From the NCBI GenBank assembly GCA_964467615.1, contig CAYXRK010000092.1, forward strand, positions 1 to 18,367: a stretch of 18,367 bases of DNA, given 5' to 3'. This stretch comes from CAYXRK01 sp964467615. Lineage in GTDB: Bacteria; Hydrogenedentota; Hydrogenedentia; Hydrogenedentales; GCA-2746185. This document shows positions 6,294 to 13,733 of this stretch, piece after piece. Position numbers and translations under genes: made by a program. How positions within the stretch are numbered: position 1 is the stretch's first letter; each line of letters begins with the position of its first letter. The notes beneath the pieces were generated by a model. That model was not told the origin of the DNA. It saw only the letters and a program-made list of their open reading frames with translations, and searched no databases.

Positions 6294-7502
6294 GTGGCCA
6301 CTGTGGCAAGCAGCGCAATCCGCGTGGGGAATCGCGCGTATACCGCCGTGTTCGTTACGCTCTTCGTCGCGGGCATTGGGAATTCATTCGTGTTCGCGGT
6401 GCTGCCGCCACTCGGTAGGGAAATGGGACTGTCCGAGGCCAAAATCGGCCTCATCGTGTCCATCTCCGCGTTTGTCTTCATGTTGGCCGCGCCCTGGTGG
6501 GGCCACCGCAGCGAGCACTGGGGCCGGCGCCGCGTGATACTGCTCGGCCTGTCTGGTTACGGAATCCTCACGATCCTCTTTGCCGTCGCGATTCAGCTTC
6601 GCCTGAACGGCGCGATCGCGATCTGGACAGCATTCGTCGCGCTCGTCGTCCTGCGCGCCGTGTTCTCGCTGTGCATCGCCGGGATCTTTCCCGCTTCCCA
6701 GGCTTATCTGGCCGACATTACGACCACCGAGACGCGCACCGCCGCAATGGGTTTCTACGGCATGGCAATGGGCTCCGGGATGATAGCCGGCCCCGCTGTC
6801 GCTGCCGCGTTCTCGGGTATAAACCTGTTGGCGCCGTTCTACGCCGTTGCCGCCCTGTCCGTCCTCGCGGGTTGGTGCATGCTCGCCTGGGTCACCGAAC
6901 CGGAGCGCCACACGCATGAGGACGTAGACATCAGCGCGCCCGCAAATCTTCGCGCATGGCTCCCCCACTTTCTCGTGTCAACGGTCGTCATGGCCAGCAT
7001 GTCAGCGATTCAGCAATCGAGCGGTTTCTACTTTCAGGACAAGTTCACGCTCGACGCCGCCCACACTGCGCGCCTCGTGGGTTTGGCGTTGACGGTGTCA
7101 GCGATCGCTTCTGTGTTCTCTCAGATGTGGGTCGTGCGCCGATTGGGCTGGCAGCCGTCTCGCCTGCTCCGGACCGGCGTGCCCGTCTCCGCCGTCGGAA
7201 TCTCGATCCTCGTCTTCGGCCACACGTACCCCCTGCTCGTGATCGGCCTGACGATCTTCGGACTCGGCCAAGGCATGACGATGCCCGGCAACATCGCCGC
7301 CCTATCGATGACCGCCCGTTCCCACGAACAAGGCCGCGCGGCGGGACTAAACACATCGGCGCTCGGCCTCGGCTTCGTCATCGGGCCAACAATGGGGTCG
7401 CTCTTGTTCACGATCCATCCCCTCGCCCCCTACTCGACGTGCCTCGTCCTGTTCTTACTCATGATCGTCCACGTGCGAGTGAATCTGCGTCATGTCAAGT
7501 AG
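6294..7502 (+). CDS. Major facilitator superfamily transporter, drug-efflux (DHA1/TetA-like) type
   Basis: A 402-residue inner-membrane protein with about 12 hydrophobic segments in two halves, as expected for MFS. The loop after the second segment, WGHRSEHWGRRRVILL, is MFS motif A (GxxxDrxGrr). MGSGMIAGPAVAAAF fits motif C of antiporters, which points to proton-driven export of small molecules; the substrate is unknown. The open frame extends up to 6102, but that part is palindromic repeat and low-quality sequence. GTG at 6294, preceded by GGGGGA at six to nine bases, gives the normal family length and is preferred. The 3' end overlaps the next small gene by 11 bases (ATG at 7492). Confidence 0.85.
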   Translation: MATVASSAIRVGNRAYTAVFVTLFVAGIGNSFVFAVLPPLGREMGLSEAKIGLIVSISAFVFMLAAPWWGHRSEHWGRRRVILLGLSGYGILTILFAVAIQLRLNGAIAIWTAFVALVVLRAVFSLCIAGIFPASQAYLADITTTETRTAAMGFYGMAMGSGMIAGPAVAAAFSGINLLAPFYAVAALSVLAGWCMLAWVTEPERHTHEDVDISAPANLRAWLPHFLVSTVVMASMSAIQQSSGFYFQDKFTLDAAHTARLVGLALTVSAIASVFSQMWVVRRLGWQPSRLLRTGVPVSAVGISILVFGHTYPLLVIGLTIFGLGQGMTMPGNIAALSMTARSHEQGRAAGLNTSALGLGFVIGPTMGSLLFTIHPLAPYSTCLVLFLLMIVHVRVNLRHVK

Positions 7503-7662
7503 CGATCCATTCAAAGGTCCCCAACACATGAACGAGTGGCTCGAATTGGAACTACTCGCTGGCCTAGAAGGAGAGGACGTTCCGATGGATCGGAAGGATT
7601 TGGACGATATCGAACACGAAGCGCTGGAAATACTCCGAGCCCGGAAGACCCGTGGGCCGTGA
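7492..7662 (+). CDS. Short antitoxin-like protein of a ParDE-type pair
   Basis: A 56-residue frame overlapping the MFS stop. The sequence MNEWLELELLAGLEGEDVPM then DDIEHEALEILRARK is acidic and helical, like small antitoxins that precede ParE toxins. An internal ATG at 7528, preceded by AAAGG, is a plausible true start (44 residues). Its stop overlaps the toxin GTG by 11 bases, giving the usual coupled antitoxin-toxin order. No promoter is visible because the upstream DNA is transporter coding sequence. The family assignment rests on position and general character. Confidence 0.6.
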   Translation: MSSSDPFKGPQHMNEWLELELLAGLEGEDVPMDRKDLDDIEHEALEILRARKTRGP

Positions 7663-7999
7663 GGTAGTTCGTCGGAAACAAGCACGTCGTGACGTGCTCA
7701 AGCATTTCATCTACTTGGCGGAGCACGCAGACATCAAGACTATGCATCGTCTTGTTGACGCGATTGGTGCCGCTTGCAAGTTTGCCGCGGAAATACCTAA
7801 AATGGGGCCGAAGCCTGACTTTGCGTCGCACGAATCTCCAGGATGCCCCATGTGGAATGTGCGGATTAATTTTGCGGCTTTAGAGGCGTTCGCTCCGGGA
7901 TGGTTACGAGTTGGCGGCCGCACTCGATCTGTCGTTGCTGAGCGTCCGCAACAATCCGATGCACGTCGAAGTCGAACCGGGCCGCGAGATCTTCCTTGA
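7652..7999 (+). CDS. RelE/ParE-family toxin, C-terminus lost and replaced
   Basis: A 115-codon frame starting at GTG 7652 with GGAAG upstream. Residues about 9-71 fit ParE well: ARRDVLKHFIYLAEHA, then RLVDAIGAACKFAAEIPKMG and PMWNVR. Family members continue with strands resembling (Y)LIFYR....I.VLRVLHGARD. Here the frame instead continues as INFAALEAFAPGW and about 30 arbitrary residues that are antisense to the PIN-antitoxin gene at 7866-8057. No frame nearby supplies the missing strands. The likely break is at about 7868-7871, coinciding with the end of the convergent antitoxin gene, so a deletion joined the two modules. ParE toxins target gyrase and RelE toxins cut mRNA; this one is probably inactive. 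Confidence 0.65.
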   Translation: MGREVVRRKQARRDVLKHFIYLAEHADIKTMHRLVDAIGAACKFAAEIPKMGPKPDFASHESPGCPMWNVRINFAALEAFAPGWLRVGGRTRSVVAERPQQSDARRSRTGPRDLP

Positions 8000-8057
8000 T
8001 CCGCCGTACTTCTTCGATTACCTCGTCTCTCGTTTCAACGTCGAGTTCGGGCAGCAT
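7866..8057 (-). CDS. Antitoxin partner of the PIN toxin
   Basis: A 63-residue protein, ATG at 8057 with GGGAG seven bases upstream, three bases after the PIN stop. The N-terminal sequence VETRDEVIEEVRRIKEDLAA and the following FDFDVHRIVADAQQRQ match the short antitoxins that accompany PIN proteins of the YIETTIPSY type. The order is toxin first, antitoxin second, the reverse of classic vapBC. The last residues lie at the suspected deletion junction with the ParE-like gene, so the extreme C-terminus may not be original. Function by context: it binds and blocks the PIN nuclease. Confidence 0.7.
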   Translation of the reverse strand: MLPELDVETRDEVIEEVRRIKEDLAARFDFDVHRIVADAQQRQIECGRQLVTIPERTPLKPQN

Positions 8058-8060
8058 CTT

Positions 8061-8534
8061 TCAGACTCCCAGTAATTCCTCTGGAGTGCACAAGATCGGC
8101 ATGTTGTGGCCGCAACGCGTAATTATATCGTCCAACTCGCTCATTATCGCAGCATTGGCGATGTGTCGGCAATTCCACGTCAGTAAGAGATCGATTCCGT
8201 GCGTCGAGGCGATTCCAATATGCACCGCATCGCGTGCCGCGCGTGGCGGGAGGAGTCCCGACGCCAAAATAGCGTCAGCAACACGCGCTGATTCATTTGT
8301 TATCCTGAGCACCTCGATTTCCTGGGTGTAGATGGCACGTCGAGACGCCGCGCCAGGGTCCCCGGCCGCGATCTCGTCGAGCACGAGCACAGACGTGTAC
8401 AACTCGAATTCCTGCCGCGATTCTTTCCACCAATCGTGCGTAATACGCTGCCGCGCCGCTTGTAGGAGGTCACGGGCAGGGAACGCGGCCAAGTAACTCG
8501 GAATTGTGGTCTCGATGTAAACGCGTTTTTTCAT
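8061..8534 (-). CDS. PIN-domain ribonuclease toxin (VapC-like)
   Basis: A 157-residue PIN protein from ATG 8534 (a TTG six bases upstream is less likely). Motifs in order: VYIETTIPSYLAAFPARD (E in the first acidic position, as in this subfamily), LYTSVLVLDEIAAGD in the middle, DAVHIGIASTHGIDLLLTWN (D is the third acidic site), then CRHIANA. PIN toxins are Mg-dependent RNases that cut tRNA, rRNA or mRNA and are held in check by the partner antitoxin encoded just downstream. It starts 22 bases after the oxidoreductase stop, so it may be read from that transcript as well as from its own promoter; none was identified. The motif set appears complete, so it is probably intact. Confidence 0.8.
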   Translation of the reverse strand: MKKRVYIETTIPSYLAAFPARDLLQAARQRITHDWWKESRQEFELYTSVLVLDEIAAGDPGAASRRAIYTQEIEVLRITNESARVADAILASGLLPPRAARDAVHIGIASTHGIDLLLTWNCRHIANAAIMSELDDIITRCGHNMPILCTPEELLGV

Positions 8535-8556
8535 TCGCAAGAATCCGACTTCGGCG

Positions 8557-9804
8557 TCAATCCATCACGTGCAATACTTCCCGCCCGCGTCCTTGCGCGA
8601 TGAGCGATGTATACGTCTCCAAATCGCGCTGCACGGCGGCGTCCGTCAAATCGAGCGTCTTGCCGCGTTCGGCGGCCATGTATGCCGCGTTGCAAAGTTT
8701 GGCGATCTCTAATCCATACGACCAATCCGCCAACGGCGCCCGGCCCGTTGTGAACGCGTCGCGCATGTCTTCCATCTCGTCCACGTAGCCATACAAGTCC
8801 GCCTCGTTCGGCTCGACCGGCAATAACCCCCGCGACGCGGTCGATTTCTCCAACGCGGTCTCGGCGTCGGCCACGGCTTCGGCGGCCGCATCGCCGATGA
8901 AGATGTTCAGCGGTGTCTGCAACGTGTTGAGCTCGAACGCATACCCCGGCCCCATCGCGTCCATGAACAACCGCATCCCCTGCTTTTCGTACATCCACGA
9001 GTTCGTGAACTGCGCCTTCACGAGTTGGCCCGTCTCGGGATTGCGGAACGTGATGACGCCCGTCGCAAAATCCTCGGCGGGCGTCTTCGCGTAATCGACG
9101 CCCATCCGTTCAAGCAAATGCTTGCGCCAAACTGGCTGTCCCCATTTCAACAACGCGACCTCGGCCGTGACGGACACCGGCTGAAGAAACGTCAAGCCCT
9201 TGTCCGCGGGCGTCAGGCAGTGCCACGCGCACGCGATCGAGTGGCACCCCATGTCCGAGAGCACGCCGCCGCCTTGGCGGGTCGGGTCCCAGAACCAGCC
9301 TTCGTGCGGACCGCCGTGCTCCTCCGAGCACCGCGCCAGCGTCATCGGGCCCATCGCCTCCTGCTGCGGACGAAGCTGCGCGAGTTGCGCCTTGATCGCT
9401 TTCATGTGAAGTTGGTTCTCGAAAAAACTGGTGGGCAGATTGACCGACTTCGCCAGCTCCACCAGATGCCGCGCCTCGGCCACGGTCCTGCCCAAAGGCT
9501 TCTCGCAAATGACGCCCTTCAACTCCGCGCCCGCCTTCACGGCCTCGACAATCTGCACGACGTGCTCCACGCGAACGTAGTTCGGCGCGAAGATGCCGAC
9601 CACGTCGCACGCGTCGCACAACTCGCGAATCGAGTGATATGCCCTGCACTCCCCGATCCCAAGCTTGCGAGCATGTTCCGCAAGCGCCCCGGCCCGGTTC
9701 GGCGAAACCACGCCGATAAGATCCACCCCGCGCACCTGGCGCAACGCCTGACACATGAACTTCGCAATAAAACCCGCACCAATAAATCCCAATTTCAGCG
9801 ACAT
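8557..9804 (-). CDS. Gfo/Idh/MocA family NAD(P)-dependent oxidoreductase
   Basis: A 415-residue cytoplasmic dehydrogenase, probably acting on a sugar, inositol or related hydroxyl or keto group. The N-terminal Rossmann fold shows GFIGAGFIAKFM (residues 6-17). The family motif EKPLGRT is at 101-107, its Lys being the usual cofactor or substrate contact. GGGVLSDMGCHSI (178-190) carries the catalytic-region His. The substrate-binding alpha/beta domain follows to the end. ATG 9804 is chosen over the longer frame (to 9855) because GAGGGG lies five to eight bases upstream and the GxGxxG motif then begins close to the N-terminus. It shares strand with the glycosyltransferase upstream, separated by a gap of about 115 bases, which does not prove an operon. 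The substrate cannot be assigned. Confidence 0.9.
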   Translation of the reverse strand: MSLKLGFIGAGFIAKFMCQALRQVRGVDLIGVVSPNRAGALAEHARKLGIGECRAYHSIRELCDACDVVGIFAPNYVRVEHVVQIVEAVKAGAELKGVICEKPLGRTVAEARHLVELAKSVNLPTSFFENQLHMKAIKAQLAQLRPQQEAMGPMTLARCSEEHGGPHEGWFWDPTRQGGGVLSDMGCHSIACAWHCLTPADKGLTFLQPVSVTAEVALLKWGQPVWRKHLLERMGVDYAKTPAEDFATGVITFRNPETGQLVKAQFTNSWMYEKQGMRLFMDAMGPGYAFELNTLQTPLNIFIGDAAAEAVADAETALEKSTASRGLLPVEPNEADLYGYVDEMEDMRDAFTTGRAPLADWSYGLEIAKLCNAAYMAAERGKTLDLTDAAVQRDLETYTSLIAQGRGREVLHVMD

Positions 9805-9893
9805 ACGATTCCCCTCTTCGTCAGTTTTCGTTAGCTCGATAACGCTATCCGACAACCACGTTGAGAGTAAAGCACCAATCTCGCAACGGGGAG

Positions 9894-9913
9894 GGCGAGG
9901 CTCTCGCCGAGCC
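9894..9913. repeat. Short GC-rich palindrome after the glycosyltransferase
   Basis: GGCGAG (9894-9899)/CTCGCC (9903-9908) and GGCTC (9899-9903)/GAGCC (9909-9913) give alternative hairpins a few bases downstream of the glycosyltransferase stop. There is no T-tract. It may be a weak terminator or a dispersed palindrome. Confidence 0.35.
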
Positions 9914-9918
9914 GCGCT

Positions 9919-11049
9919 TCACGAATACGGCGGTCGCCCTTCGACAAGCCGGTAACACAACTCCTCGTACGCGTCGGCCACCATGTCCCACGTATACGCG
10001 TCGCGAATTCGCTGCGGTGCGCGCGCGCGAAACTCCGCACGCAACGCAGGCTGATCAACCATGCGCTGGAACACCTGCCTGGCCCCATCGACATTCAACA
10101 GGAATGGAATGCCCGCGCCCTGCACCACCTCGGCGTTGAAATCCACATCCGCATACAGCACGCACGCGCCGCACCCGAGCGCCTTCAGCAAAATCGGGTT
10201 CGTCCCGCCTACCATGTGCCCATGAATGTACGCGTAGCTATTGCAGATCACCTCGGTCAGTTTCGTCTGGTCGTAGATGCCGTCCAAAAATCGTATCCGC
10301 GCATCGCGGACGCTCTCTTGCAATCGCCGCTGCCAACCGCCCGGATAGTTCGACCCGCCGACGATGATCAATTGCTTGTCCGTATTGACCGCCTCAAACG
10401 CGCGCACGATCAACTCAGCATTGTTCTCGGGCTCGAGACGCGCAACGACGAGAAAGTACCCGTCTGGACGAAGCCCATATTCGCCGAGCACAGACGGATT
10501 CGCGAACTCCTCGACGTTCGCCCCGTACGACGCGTAGTACGAACCGCTCCCCCACTGCTTCTGATAAAAATCCTGAATGCCGCGATTGTCCGCGATGATC
10601 GCCGGCGCGATTTTCGTACAGAACCACGATGCGAAGTAAAAGTACCGCTGTCCGATCCACGGCCACTTCCCGCGTTTCCATTCGAGGCCATCAACGTTGA
10701 TCGCGAAGGGAATCCCGCGCAGTCGCGGAATCACGCACAGCGGACCGTTCGCCGGATTGACAACGAGTATCACGTCCGGCGGATTCATCGCACAGTCCAT
10801 CAGCGATAGAAACGTGTGCGAAAGTGTGTCCGCTACCTTCACATTCAGGCGCGTCAGATATCGCTTCTTGATCCCGCGGTAGGTGGGCTCGCTCTCGTCG
10901 CCGTAGCCCTTGCGGCAATACACGGTCACGTCGTGACCGCGCTCCACAAGCCGCTGGCAGATCTCCGTCGCGGCTGTTTCAAAGCCGCTGTACAGCGCGG
11001 GCACGCCGCGGCTGCCGACAAACGCGATTCGAAGCGGGCGTCTCTCCAT
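9919..11049 (-). CDS. Family 4 glycosyltransferase with DUF1972 N-terminal domain
   Basis: A 376-residue GT-B fold enzyme transferring a sugar (often rhamnose in relatives) during exopolysaccharide or capsule assembly at the cytoplasmic membrane face. The N-terminus RIAFVGSRGVPALYSGFETA is the DUF1972 signature. The C-terminal half shows YFLVVARLEPENN, QLIIVGGSNYPG and HGHMVGGTNPILLKALGCG, the last being the donor-binding loop of GT1/GT4 enzymes with an N where many have E-x7-E. The start is secure: GGAGGTGAG immediately precedes ATG 11049. No other polysaccharide genes are in the window, so it is an isolated glycosyltransferase here. The acceptor and sugar are unknown. Confidence 0.9.
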   Translation of the reverse strand: MERRPLRIAFVGSRGVPALYSGFETAATEICQRLVERGHDVTVYCRKGYGDESEPTYRGIKKRYLTRLNVKVADTLSHTFLSLMDCAMNPPDVILVVNPANGPLCVIPRLRGIPFAINVDGLEWKRGKWPWIGQRYFYFASWFCTKIAPAIIADNRGIQDFYQKQWGSGSYYASYGANVEEFANPSVLGEYGLRPDGYFLVVARLEPENNAELIVRAFEAVNTDKQLIIVGGSNYPGGWQRRLQESVRDARIRFLDGIYDQTKLTEVICNSYAYIHGHMVGGTNPILLKALGCGACVLYADVDFNAEVVQGAGIPFLLNVDGARQVFQRMVDQPALRAEFRARAPQRIRDAYTWDMVADAYEELCYRLVEGRPPYS

Positions 11050-11124
11050 CTCACCTCCACGAAGCGCAGAAGAATAGGCGATACTGCTCGTGCATCGCCA
11101 ACAAGAGAAACTCGCCGCGCCGCG

Positions 11125-12345
11125 TTACGGCGCAACCCCCTCCCGCGAAGGCCCCAACGCCCTAAATACCAGCGTTCGGTCGTAAATCTGTTGCGGCTCG
11201 AGGCGAAACGGCGCAGGCGCCACGCCCATGACACCATCTGCAAGGTCCTTCAGCGCACCGGAAAACACAATGCGTATCGATGCTTCGCGTCGCGTGACGT
11301 GCAGCACTTCCACCTCCGAAACGTTCGCGTCCTGTCCGATGTTCGAGGCAAGCTGCCCGGCAAAATCCATCGAGGGCGGATTCAGCACGGTCAGTACATA
11401 GTCCTGCGACGATGCCACGCCGACACTGCCCAGCACGATCCCCACCTGCATCAGCCGCTGCGCTTTCTCCGCCGCATCCCGCAGCGCAACAGCTGCAGCC
11501 TCCGCCCCGTCACCGTTGCAAACGCCCTCGGTTATCGCCGAATCGACTACCGCCCCGTCGCTCGCGCGCACCGCCCACGCCTGAAGCTTCGCGCGCACTT
11601 GGACACTCGTCTGCGTCGGGCTCTCACCTTCGACCGTCGTCCGCCCTATCGCCAACACGGCGAATTCGGCCCCGGTCTCACGCGCGAATTTTCCGCCCGC
11701 CGTCTCCGGCGTCTGCAACCGAAGCATTAGTTCAGGCGCGTTGTAGTTCTGCCGAAGCAGCGCGGGATCGAGTGTCTTGAATCCCGCCACCGCGAAGCCC
11801 TCGAGAAACGTCTGCTCCGCGGGACCTGGTTCCGCCTGAATATTCAGCGCGCGCTCGCCCACGAGGTCCTCCGCAATCAGCACCGAAACGGTTGGCGGCT
11901 TGGGCAACGCGGCATACAGAGCTCTCGCAGCGGCCGTCCGCGCCTCCAATGTCTTGATGTACACCTCGGCTTGCACGCGCACGCCCGATGCCGTGTCCTC
12001 GTACGCTGTCGCCCGCGACGATTGGACATACGCCGACGGATTCTGCAACAACACGCGCGCCGGCCCCGTGTTCTCCATCCCCAATAGCGAATCCAGGAAC
12101 ATCTCCAGCGCGTCGAGCTCCGCCGCGCGAAGCGCCTCGGCCCGCGCATCAAGGCCAAAATTCGCCGCGAATCCCTCCCCCACCACTTTCTGGAGACCCG
12201 TCGACGGCGCAGGGACCGCCTCGGTTCGGGCCTCTTGCTCCTGTGCATGCGCGGTGAAGTTTGCGAGAATCAGAATATACGCGAAGCACGCAGCCGTGCG
12301 CCGGGGTATCATTTCTGATCGGGCGATTGGCGTAGTCATGGCCAC
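11125..12345 (-). CDS. Secreted protein of unknown function, FlgT/LPP20-like features
   Basis: A 406-residue protein with a signal peptide (MIPRRTAACFAYILILANFTAHAQ when read from ATG 12312). The frame extends to GTG 12345, and ATG 12339 is also possible; no start has a ribosome-binding site. After the signal, ARAEALRAAELDALEMFLDSLLG and YVQSSRATAYEDTASGVRVQAEVYI resemble the N-terminal part of flagellar assembly protein T or LPP20-type proteins. A middle domain reads TVSVLIAEDLVGE, and the end DVSEVEVLHVTRREASIRIVF-like strands suggest alpha/beta subdomains. No lipobox and no flagellar genes are present, so a periplasmic protein of unknown role is the safe call. It is divergent from the FAD oxidoreductase with only about 42 bases between the starts. 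Confidence 0.6.
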   Translation of the reverse strand: MAMTTPIARSEMIPRRTAACFAYILILANFTAHAQEQEARTEAVPAPSTGLQKVVGEGFAANFGLDARAEALRAAELDALEMFLDSLLGMENTGPARVLLQNPSAYVQSSRATAYEDTASGVRVQAEVYIKTLEARTAAARALYAALPKPPTVSVLIAEDLVGERALNIQAEPGPAEQTFLEGFAVAGFKTLDPALLRQNYNAPELMLRLQTPETAGGKFARETGAEFAVLAIGRTTVEGESPTQTSVQVRAKLQAWAVRASDGAVVDSAITEGVCNGDGAEAAAVALRDAAEKAQRLMQVGIVLGSVGVASSQDYVLTVLNPPSMDFAGQLASNIGQDANVSEVEVLHVTRREASIRIVFSGALKDLADGVMGVAPAPFRLEPQQIYDRTLVFRALGPSREGVAP

Positions 12346-12387
12346 TACTTTACCGCACTGCGGAGCGGGACATACAAGGAAGCAAGC

Positions 12388-13626
12388 ATGCCGGATGCAA
12401 CCGTAATCGGATCGGGGGTGGCGGGGCTGACGACCGCCCTGCGGCTCGCGGATCGCGGCCTAAAGGTAACCGTGCTCGAGCGGCTCGATTTGGCCTCCGG
12501 ATCGACCAGCCGCGCCTCGGGCCTGATCGGACAGATGCGCGGAACGACCGAGGCCACGCGCCTCATCATGGAAAGCGTCGCGCGACTGAAAGAATTGGAG
12601 GAACGATCGGGCATCCGCGTGTATTCGCGGACGGGGTCGATGCGCCTCGCGCAGACGCCTGCGCGCGTTGCGGAGTTGGAACGAGACGTCGCCATCGCGC
12701 GCGACGCCGGGCTCGAGGTGGACTTCATCTCGCCGGAGGAGGCCCGCGAGCGCTTTCCGCGTTTACGCGTGGACGACGTGCTGCGCGTTTCGTGTTGCGC
12801 GAGCGACGGTTACCTCGATCCGCCGATGCTCGCCAAGGTCTACATCAAACTGTGCCGGGATGTGGGCGTGAAATTCATCACGCGGACGCCGGTCGAAAAG
12901 TTCCTCACGCGCGGCGGCGCGGTGACCGGCGTAAAGGCGCGCGGCCTCGCCTACTACGCCCCAATCGTAGTAAACGCCACCGGGCCCTGGGCGTACTTGG
13001 TCGCCGGCAAAGGCGGACAGGACCTCCCGACGGCGGGCATCGCGCATTTCTATTTCACGACGCGGCCCGACAGCGGCATCGAGTGCCCCGACTCGACCCC
13101 GACCCTGCGCGACCGCGACCTGCGCATCTACGTCCGGCCAAGCCTGGGGCGGCTGCGCGTGGGGATGTACGAGACGATGCCGCTCGAGCAGGACATGGCC
13201 GCGCTGCCGGACGACTACGACATGCGCAAGATGCAGCCCGGCGCGGACATGCCCGTGCTCCGCGCGCTCATGGAGGCGTCAGCTCACCGGTTCGTCGGCT
13301 TCACCGAGCACACGCCCGTCGAGTGGATCGCGGGGATCATGGGATTCACGCCCGACGGCGCGCCGCTGCTCGGCCAAATCGAGGGCATCGCTGGGCTATA
13401 CCACTGCGCGGGCTTTTGCGGTCACGGTGTCACGCAAAGCCCCGCGATTGGCGTGCTGATGGCTGAGCTCATCCTCGACGGCGTCTGCCGCTACGACCTC
13501 GACGAAATCGCCGCCGACCGCTTCTCCGACCTCGACCCACCCCTCGATCGCGCCGCCGTCCGCCAAAAATGCGTCGAGACCTACGCCGGCTACTACGGCC
13601 CCGCGCGTTCCGAAGTACAACGTTGA
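12388..13626 (+). CDS. FAD-dependent amine/amino-acid oxidoreductase (DAO family)
   Basis: A 412-residue flavoprotein of the D-amino-acid oxidase/sarcosine dehydrogenase fold. The dinucleotide motif VIGSGVAGL (G8, G10, G13) is followed by the ribose-binding acid in TVLER (E31). An IVVNATGPWA strand marks the second FAD contact. FTPDGAPLLGQI (about residue 320) and CGHGVTQSPAIG (about 345) are the conserved C-terminal FAD-binding pieces seen in sarcosine and dimethylglycine dehydrogenases. It probably oxidises a secondary amine or amino acid, passing electrons to O2 or a quinone; the substrate is unknown. Start ATG 12388 with AAGGA seven to twelve bases before. A dRS3-like palindrome follows the stop. 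Confidence 0.88.
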   Translation: MPDATVIGSGVAGLTTALRLADRGLKVTVLERLDLASGSTSRASGLIGQMRGTTEATRLIMESVARLKELEERSGIRVYSRTGSMRLAQTPARVAELERDVAIARDAGLEVDFISPEEARERFPRLRVDDVLRVSCCASDGYLDPPMLAKVYIKLCRDVGVKFITRTPVEKFLTRGGAVTGVKARGLAYYAPIVVNATGPWAYLVAGKGGQDLPTAGIAHFYFTTRPDSGIECPDSTPTLRDRDLRIYVRPSLGRLRVGMYETMPLEQDMAALPDDYDMRKMQPGADMPVLRALMEASAHRFVGFTEHTPVEWIAGIMGFTPDGAPLLGQIEGIAGLYHCAGFCGHGVTQSPAIGVLMAELILDGVCRYDLDEIAADRFSDLDPPLDRAAVRQKCVETYAGYYGPARSEVQR

Positions 13627-13650
13627 GAACGAGCCAATAGCCACCTCGTC

Positions 13651-13670
13651 ATTCCCGCGCAGGCGGGAAT
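13651..13670. repeat. dRS3-like palindrome, ATTCCC-N8-GGGAAT
   Basis: ATTCCCGC (13651-13658), a 4-base loop, GCGGGAAT (13663-13670). This fits the ATTCCC-N8-GGGAAT pattern known for neisserial dRS3 and seen as dispersed copies in many other genomes. It lies between the FAD gene and the higBA promoter. There is no T-tract for termination. Confidence 0.7.
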
Positions 13671-13698
13671 CCAGTGGTGCGCTACATTGGCGCGTGAG

Positions 13699-13727
13699 TT
13701 GACAAGTGACTATTGTCATAGTACAAT
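13699..13727 (+). promoter_or_regulatory. Consensus promoter and operator of the higBA unit
   Basis: A perfect -35 TTGACA (13699-13704), a 17-base spacer and TACAAT (13722-13727) lie directly before ATG 13734, leaving only six bases. Transcription would begin at or near the start codon, giving a leaderless mRNA. Two palindromes overlap the promoter: TGACAA-N7-TTGTCA (13700-13718) and ACTAT-TGTC-ATAGT (13709-13722). These are likely sites for HigA repression. Confidence 0.75.
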
Positions 13728-13733
13728 CCGAAG

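Noticed and set aside
9025..9834. Plus-strand frame of 269 codons inside the oxidoreductase
   Set aside because: Arg/His-rich antisense shadow of a gene with clear Gfo/Idh/MocA motifs.
10816..11730. Plus-strand frame of 304 codons across the glycosyltransferase and secreted-protein genes
   Set aside because: Spans two well-supported minus genes and has basic, low-information composition.
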